In this document: piece after piece, positions 59,302-64,000 of the stretch
Layout of the letters: every line of letters starts with the position of its first letter
How positions within the stretch are numbered: the first letter of the stretch is position 1
Position numbers and translations under genes: made by a program
The notes under the pieces: model-generated
Told to the model about the DNA's origin: nothing
Seen by the model: only the letters and a program-made list of their open reading frames with translations
Database searches by the model: none
Assembly: GCF_014274685.1 (NCBI RefSeq)
Contig: NZ_CP060393.1
Coordinates: forward strand, 2,415,501 to 2,479,500
Direction: 5' to 3'
DNA from: Edaphobacter sp. 4G125
GTDB taxonomy: Bacteria; Acidobacteriota; Terriglobia; Terriglobales; Acidobacteriaceae
DNA length: 64,000 nucleotides

Positions 59302-60654
59302 CTACTGCTTGATCACCGTTCCATCCGCGCGTCTGATCTCGCCCCATCCTCCATTCAATCCATTTCTGCTTTGAGTAAATGGAGCTTTCGCGGCTTCTTT
59401 CTCGTCGATCTCGATCCCCCATCCCGGAGTCTCGTTTACCCAGAAGTAGCCATCTCTCATCTCCGGGCATCCGTGGAAGATCTGCTTCGTCCGATCATTG
59501 AATGGCGTGTACTCCTGGATGCCGAAATTTGGACTCACAATGTCCAGCGTCACCTGCGCCATGTGTCCCACTGGTGAAACGTCTCCCGGGCCATGCCATG
59601 CTGTCTTCACTCCAAAGGTTTCTGCCAGAATTGCGACTTTTCGGGCCGGGGTCAGCCCTCCCATCTGCGACAGATGGCACCGGATATAGTCGATCAGCCT
59701 TCCTTCGATCAACGGCTGCCACTCATGTGGCGAGTTGAATAGCTCTCCCATGGCAATCGGAGTCGCGCAGTTATCGCGGATTTGCTTGAAATACGCGATA
59801 TCTTCAGGTGACAGCGGGTCCTCCACGAAAAACATATGGAACTTTTCTGCCTCTTTGCAGAACTGGACCGCCTGGTTCGGCGAGAGTCGCTCGTGAACAT
59901 CGTGCAGCAGGTTCACTTCCTCGCCTAGCTCCGTGCGGCATGTCTCCAGCATCTTCAGCGCCCGCCGCATATAGATCGCCGGTTCAAAGAACGGTTTGTC
60001 GTGCAAAGGCTTGTACGTTGTCTGGCTTCCACTCCTTGAGCCGTACCCTGCCATCCCCGGCACACCGATCTGTACCCGTACATTACGGAATCCCTGATCC
60101 ATGTACCCCTTGGCCGAGGCCACCACATCCTTGAAATCCGCGCCATCGGCGTGTGCGTATGTGTCCACCGCCTCGCGTACCTTGCCTCCCAAAAGCTGGT
60201 ACACCGGCATCCCGGCCTGACGTCCCTTAATGTCCCACAGAGCCTCATCGATCCCGCTGATCGCATTGTTCAGTACCGGTCCATTTTTCCAGTACGAACT
60301 GTCGTAGCAGGTCCACCAGATGTCCTCGATTCGGTCGGTTGTCTTTCCCATCAACAACGGTTTCAGATACCGATCGACCGCCGGCTTCACCAGGTCCGCT
60401 CTCTGCGTAAATGTCCCGCAACCGTAACCGTAGAGGCCATCCTGATCCGTCGTAATCTTCACGACGGTCAACCGAGATCCCGCCGGCTCGCACTCGATCA
60501 CACGAATGTCCTTAATCTTCGGAGCCGGCATCCCGCGCGTTGCTTTCTCCACCTGCGCCTCGGCCCTCTGGTCCATCGCGAGAAACGGAGCCGTCACACC
60601 ACACATGGTCGAGGCCGTGGCCATCTTCAAAAGATTCCGTCGGTTCATCGTCAT
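59302..60654 (-). CDS. Enolase-superfamily dehydratase (mandelate racemase/mannonate dehydratase-like) with Tat-type leader
   Basis: 450 residues. The N-terminus has a Tat-like leader (MNRRNLLKMATASTMCGVTA), then the mandelate-racemase N-domain and a barrel. Metal ligands and catalytic groups are visible in LLHDVHERLSP, FFVEDPLSPEDI, AMGELFNSPHEW and HGPGDVSPVGHMAQ. These motifs match the RspA/mannonate dehydratase (ManD) branch, which dehydrates sugar acids. The Tat signal is unusual for the family and suggests export. It is on the opposite strand to the surrounding tol-pal genes, divergent from the ThuA-like gene by 26 bp. Base use is richer in C than in the neighbours, hinting at separate acquisition. 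Confidence 0.85.
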   Translation of the reverse strand: MTMNRRNLLKMATASTMCGVTAPFLAMDQRAEAQVEKATRGMPAPKIKDIRVIECEPAGSRLTVVKITTDQDGLYGYGCGTFTQRADLVKPAVDRYLKPLLMGKTTDRIEDIWWTCYDSSYWKNGPVLNNAISGIDEALWDIKGRQAGMPVYQLLGGKVREAVDTYAHADGADFKDVVASAKGYMDQGFRNVRVQIGVPGMAGYGSRSGSQTTYKPLHDKPFFEPAIYMRRALKMLETCRTELGEEVNLLHDVHERLSPNQAVQFCKEAEKFHMFFVEDPLSPEDIAYFKQIRDNCATPIAMGELFNSPHEWQPLIEGRLIDYIRCHLSQMGGLTPARKVAILAETFGVKTAWHGPGDVSPVGHMAQVTLDIVSPNFGIQEYTPFNDRTKQIFHGCPEMRDGYFWVNETPGWGIEIDEKEAAKAPFTQSRNGLNGGWGEIRRADGTVIKQ

Positions 60655-60680
60655 AACATCAAGAAGATTACACTGCTGCA

Positions 60681-61466
60681 GTGCCCCTCTTCTCCAGAAT
60701 CACGCCTCTTCTCATCGCCCTTATTCTGGCCGCTCCTCTTCTCAGCCAACAGCCCAGAATCCTTGTCTATACCCGCAACTACACTCCCGACGGCAAGGGC
60801 TACGTCCATGACAACATCGCAACCAGTGTCGAAGCCATTCGCAGGATGGGAGCCGAAAGCCACTTCACTGTCGATACCTCTGATTCTCCTGATGTCTTCA
60901 CCGACGACAACCTCAAGCAATATGCCGCTCTCGTCTTCAGCAATAGCAACAACGAAGCCTTCACTACCGACGATCAGCGCGCCGCCTTCAGGCGTTACAT
61001 CCAATCCCATCACGGCTTCGTCGCCCTTCATTCCGGATCAGGCTCCGAGCGCTCCTGGCCCTACTATTGGCAGGTCGTTGGCGGCAAGTTTGTCGAGCAC
61101 CCCGTCCTTCAGACCTTCACCGTCCATGTGACCGATTCCGACTCTCCGATCACAAAAGGACTGGACGCCGACTTCGCCTGGACCGACGAGTGCTATTTCA
61201 CCGATCATCAGAGTCCCGACATTCATCCCCTCCTAACCACTGATCGCACCAAACTTCGAGGCCTCGACAAGATGCGCCGCTCGGATCCCAATACCTATCC
61301 CAATCCTCTCCCCCTTGCGTGGACTCAGACCTTCGACGGCAGCCGCGAGTTCTATCTCGCCCTTGGGCACCGCAAAGAGGATTACGCCAATCCCATCCTC
61401 TACAATCTCATTCGTCGCGGTATCCTCTGGTCTATCAACGCGCAATCGGCTTCCAGTCGCCCATAA
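60681..61466 (+). CDS. ThuA-like domain protein, exported
   Basis: 261 residues from GTG 60681 with a signal peptide (about 5-22, SRITPLLIALILAAPLLSQ). The ThuA-like (trehalose utilisation) fold is recognisable in RILVYTRNYTPDGKGYVHDN, LKQYAALVFSNSNNEAF, FVALHSGSGSERSWPYYWQV, DFAWTDECYF, and REFYLALGHRKEDYANPILY. These glutamine-amidotransferase-like proteins occur with sugar catabolism genes. It is divergent from the dehydratase gene, so the two may act on the same carbohydrate outside the cytoplasm. The pair interrupts the tol-pal cluster. Confidence 0.85.
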   Translation: MPLFSRITPLLIALILAAPLLSQQPRILVYTRNYTPDGKGYVHDNIATSVEAIRRMGAESHFTVDTSDSPDVFTDDNLKQYAALVFSNSNNEAFTTDDQRAAFRRYIQSHHGFVALHSGSGSERSWPYYWQVVGGKFVEHPVLQTFTVHVTDSDSPITKGLDADFAWTDECYFTDHQSPDIHPLLTTDRTKLRGLDKMRRSDPNTYPNPLPLAWTQTFDGSREFYLALGHRKEDYANPILYNLIRRGILWSINAQSASSRP

Positions 61467-61550
61467 AAACACGTTTCGGTACAAATATTGGTTCGCAATC
61501 TCACCCCGAAAATAACCTTCTGCACTCTCTTTGCGTCTACGATAAAAGAG

Positions 61551-62930
61551 ATGACAAAACGTCGCGTTCGTTCTCTGCTCAAAATTTTGCGTTTCGTCGG
61601 GCCTGTTGTTACTGCCTCCGCATGTCTTTTCTTCGCCACAGCCAGTCCCGCTATGGCGCAGGACTGGTTTAAGACGGAAACTTCCAGTGGCGTCTCCAAC
61701 ATTCGAATTGCAGCCGCGGACTTTAAGGCCGTTTCAGCCGATCCTCAAGCAGGCCCATTAAAGCAGACCTTCGATACCACCCTCTTTAACGATCTCTCGA
61801 ATGCCGGCATCTTCGACATGGTCTCCAAGAGCATGTTGCCTCAGGCTTCACCGGGTGCCCCGGGAGAGATCAACCTTGCACAATGGGCTGCGCCGCCTAC
61901 TTCTGCCGCCATGGTCACCTTTGGAGCCTTTGGGACCTCGGGTGGACGCATTACGGTGAATGGGTATCTTTTTGATGCGAAGAACACACAATTCCCCCAG
62001 GTGCTCTCGAAGCAGTACAACGAGGAAGCCTCTGAGGATATGGCTCGGCAGATCGCCCATCGGTTTGCCGATGAGATTATCTTCCGCCTCGGCGGCGGTA
62101 TTCCCGGCATCGCAGAGACCAAAATTTACTACGTGAAGGTTGCAGGCGGAAATAAAGAGATTTGGGCGATGGACTACGATGGAGCCAACCAGCACCAGAT
62201 CACCCATCTTGGTACGATCTCGATCTCTCCTCGTGTCTCGCCGGACAATAGTCGGATTGCCTTCTCTTCTCTGGGACGGGATGGTTTTCAGATCCGGATG
62301 TACTCTCTGCTGTTGAACCGGATGGTTAACTTCTCCTCCCTCGGGGGGACCAATCTTTCACCTGCCTGGTCACCTGACGGTCGTCAACTGGCCTTCTCCT
62401 CTTCTCGAACGGGAGATCCGGAGATCTACCTCACAGATTCCAACGGGGGCGGGATGAAGCGAATTACCAGCTTCCGTGGTCCCGACGTCTCCCCTGTCTT
62501 CAATCCGAAGACAGGATCGCAAATTGCCTGGATCAGCGGTCGCACAGGATTGCCGCAACTCTATATCATGGATGTCGATGGATCCGCTGTAACGCGTTTA
62601 ACCGATGGAGGTTATGCAACTTCCGTCTCCTGGTCTCCCAATGGTCAGTTCCTAGCATTCGCATGGAACCGCAAATATGGGCCAGGCGCGCCGGGCGGTC
62701 AAGATATCTATGTCATGGAAATTTCCACAAAGCGCTGGATCCAAGTTACGCATGATATCGGCCGTTGCGACTTTCCGTCATGGTCGCCAGATGGTCGCCA
62801 TATCGTGTTCGCGAACTCCCCGGACGGCCGTGCCTCGAGCACGCGTATCGTTTCCATGCTGGTCGATGGCACAGGGCGGCATAACCTGACTGGTCCTGGT
62901 GCTGATATGCCAAATTGGAGCTGGAAGTAA
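61551..62930 (+). CDS. tolB: Tol-Pal system protein TolB
   Basis: 459 residues from ATG 61551; an upstream TTG frame is not favoured. A signal peptide (cleavage after ATASPAMAQ, about residue 37) leads into an N-terminal D1 domain (40-185) and a six-bladed beta-propeller with PD40 repeats: ISPRVSPDNSRIAFSSL, LSPAWSPDGRQLAFSS, VSWSPNGQFLAF, PSWSPDGRHIVFANS. TolB binds Pal at the outer membrane and links it to the TolA-like protein. It lies 84 bp after the ThuA-like gene, and pal follows 90 bp later. Confidence 0.94.
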   Translation: MTKRRVRSLLKILRFVGPVVTASACLFFATASPAMAQDWFKTETSSGVSNIRIAAADFKAVSADPQAGPLKQTFDTTLFNDLSNAGIFDMVSKSMLPQASPGAPGEINLAQWAAPPTSAAMVTFGAFGTSGGRITVNGYLFDAKNTQFPQVLSKQYNEEASEDMARQIAHRFADEIIFRLGGGIPGIAETKIYYVKVAGGNKEIWAMDYDGANQHQITHLGTISISPRVSPDNSRIAFSSLGRDGFQIRMYSLLLNRMVNFSSLGGTNLSPAWSPDGRQLAFSSSRTGDPEIYLTDSNGGGMKRITSFRGPDVSPVFNPKTGSQIAWISGRTGLPQLYIMDVDGSAVTRLTDGGYATSVSWSPNGQFLAFAWNRKYGPGAPGGQDIYVMEISTKRWIQVTHDIGRCDFPSWSPDGRHIVFANSPDGRASSTRIVSMLVDGTGRHNLTGPGADMPNWSWK

Positions 62931-63020
62931 TCAGTTCCCTGCGAGATTCACTATAGATCTCACAGATAACCTGAACCTTCGTTGTATTGATTGATAGAAG
63001 AAAGAGCAGGAGAAATCTTC

Positions 63021-63782
63021 ATGAACGTATCATTCGCCCATTCTCGAAAAGCCCTGGTTATAGCAGCGGTCGTTGTCGCTTTAGGCGCAGTGACTGGATG
63101 CCACAAGAAAGAAAAACCGGTCAACCCAGCTTCACTGGGACCCATGCCGAGCTCTGCACCCGCTCCAACCGCCACCCTGACTGCTGATCCGGAAGCGATC
63201 GATGTGGGTCAGTCGGTTGTGCTGAATTGGCGGACACAAAACGCGACCTCCGTAACCATCGATGGCATTGGCGAAGTTCCTGTGAACGGTACCCAGACGG
63301 TGACGCCTTCCAGCTCTACCAACTTCCATCTCACGGCAAAGGGCGATGGAGGTACGACCGAGGCGAATGTTCGCGTTACGGTTCGGGTTCCGCAGGCTCC
63401 CTCGGCTAATTCAGGAGAAGGCGATATGGGATCTGAAGCTGCCTTTCACCAGAATGTGAAGGACATCTTCTTTGATTACGACAGCTACGATGTTCGTCCG
63501 GATGCGCAAGCCTCAATTCCAGCGGCTGCGTCTTATCTGAACGCGCACCCAGCCATCAAGGTCGTGATCGGCGGTTACTGCGACGAGCGTGGTTCGGCTG
63601 AGTACAACCTCGCGCTCGGTGAAAATCGCGCAAACTCTGCCAAGACTGCGTTGGTCAATGCTGGCGTCTCCGGATCGCGTATCCGCGTCATCAGCTATGG
63701 CAAGGAAAAGCAGTTCTGCACAGAGCAAAATGAGAGCTGCTGGCAGCAGAATCGTCGTGCTCAGTTCTCGCTTGATCGCTAA
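63021..63782 (+). CDS. pal: Peptidoglycan-associated lipoprotein Pal with an extra Ig-like domain
   Basis: 253 residues from ATG 63021 (AGGAG site 8 nt before). The lipobox AVTGC places the lipid anchor at Cys27. An Ig-like domain (about 50-130, ADPEAIDVGQSVVLNWRTQ, TTEANVRVTV) comes next. The OmpA/Pal peptidoglycan-binding domain (about 155-250) has DIFFDYDSYDVRP, GYCDERGSAEYNLALGENRA and the C-terminal NRRAQFSL. Classical Pal lacks the Ig-like part, which makes this protein about 80 residues longer. It tethers the outer membrane to peptidoglycan. Confidence 0.93.
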   Translation: MNVSFAHSRKALVIAAVVVALGAVTGCHKKEKPVNPASLGPMPSSAPAPTATLTADPEAIDVGQSVVLNWRTQNATSVTIDGIGEVPVNGTQTVTPSSSTNFHLTAKGDGGTTEANVRVTVRVPQAPSANSGEGDMGSEAAFHQNVKDIFFDYDSYDVRPDAQASIPAAASYLNAHPAIKVVIGGYCDERGSAEYNLALGENRANSAKTALVNAGVSGSRIRVISYGKEKQFCTEQNESCWQQNRRAQFSLDR

Positions 63783-63809
63783 ACATAAAGCTACCCGGCA
63801 ATTTCAATG

Positions 63810-63841
63810 GCCCTCGCGCAGCATTCAGGCTACGCGAGGGC
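63810..63841 (+). terminator. Hairpin after pal
   Basis: GCCCTCGCG and CGCGAGGGC form a perfect 9-bp stem with a further AGC/GCT pairing in the loop. It lies 27 bp after the pal stop. No T-run follows, so it may only attenuate transcription into the next gene. Confidence 0.5.
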
Positions 63842-63892
63842 TAAACTATAAATATCCCTCACACAATGAGGAGGTATAAGGCAGAAGCCGTC

Positions 63893-64000
63893 ATGAATAT
63901 CTCTAATTTCATTTCCCGACATTCCACTTCCCTGGCTTGCACGGTCTTTGCGGTATCGCTTCTCGTTCCATCCTCTCCTGCATTTGCCGTAAGCAAGGAG
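63893..64000 (+). CDS. Start of an exported protein, cut by the window end (possible CpoB/YbgF)
   Basis: Open for 36 codons to the window end. It encodes a clear signal peptide (NISNFISRHSTSLACTV, then SLLVPSSPAFA). The position after pal is where the Tol-Pal coordinator CpoB (YbgF) is usually found, but too little is visible to confirm. An in-frame ATG at 63866 is an alternative start; GAGGAGG lies between the two. Confidence 0.5.
   Translation, partial: MNISNFISRHSTSLACTVFAVSLLVPSSPAFAVSKE

Noticed and set aside
1-64000. CRISPR arrays, insertion sequences or transposases
   Set aside because: No regularly spaced repeats, terminal inverted repeats with DDE genes, or transposase proteins were seen.

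Overview
The window looks like chromosomal DNA of a Gram-negative soil acidobacterium (Acidobacteriota, class Terriglobia; Terriglobus/Granulicella/Edaphobacter relatives are the best guess). This rests on the mix of gene families: a hopanoid operon with squalene-hopene cyclase, large secreted proteins with carboxypeptidase-regulatory-like repeats, a Tol-Pal cluster whose Pal carries an extra Ig-like domain, a Sec-exported RHS protein, and short intergenic repeats with a CTCAGGATGACA core. No rRNA is present, so the assignment is an inference.

Layout. (1) 1-4020: an RND efflux pump permease and a TetR regulator, both on the minus strand. (2) 4081-22912: an 18.8 kb candidate integrative element bounded by two identical 92-bp repeats, each holding a complete tRNA-Ser(GGA). 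It carries a tyrosine recombinase next to the left tRNA, a paired inverted-repeat region, a primase-helicase, a lone phage tape-measure-like protein with small companions, a CGNR-type zinc-finger protein, and a 10 kb minus-strand RHS locus. (3) 22956-36100: two carboxypeptidase-regulatory-like exported proteins, an SMR (SugE/Gdx) transporter, a GT4 glycosyltransferase, thiS, thiD, rlpA, pyrF, an amidinotransferase-fold protein without its Cys, a small zinc ribbon, an exported protein, a CPBP protein without its catalytic residues, and accA. (4) 36384-47386: dnaE, an M20 peptidase, two alpha/beta hydrolases and a PDZ-GAF-PAS histidine kinase with an NtrC-type sigma54 activator. (5) 47540-55076: a minus-strand hopanoid/isoprenoid operon (ispH, shc, hpnH, an unknown gene, hpnA, hpnG, an alcohol dehydrogenase). 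(6) 55181-57105: a short metallothionein-like gene and recN. (7) 57248 to the end: tolQ-tolR-tolA-like, an inserted pair (enolase-superfamily dehydratase and ThuA-like protein), then tolB-pal and the start of a further exported protein.

The most unusual part is the RHS locus (about 12.6-22.4 kb). A signal-peptide RHS protein is followed by a tandem series of promoterless small genes in the same direction. Most read as displaced RHS C-terminal cassettes, each entered through the same 12-bp box (GTTAYTTGGGGC on the + strand, encoding an APNN-like motif) that also lies at the core/tip boundary of the RHS protein. Each cassette is followed, usually with overlapping reading frames, by a small membrane or exported protein. 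Three of these membrane proteins are clearly paralogous. Some cassettes are decayed (one frameshifted, one reduced to its last residues, one apparently a double cassette). I read this as a tip-switching reservoir of effector/immunity modules. Toxicity and immunity are inferred from layout; no known toxin domain was recognised.
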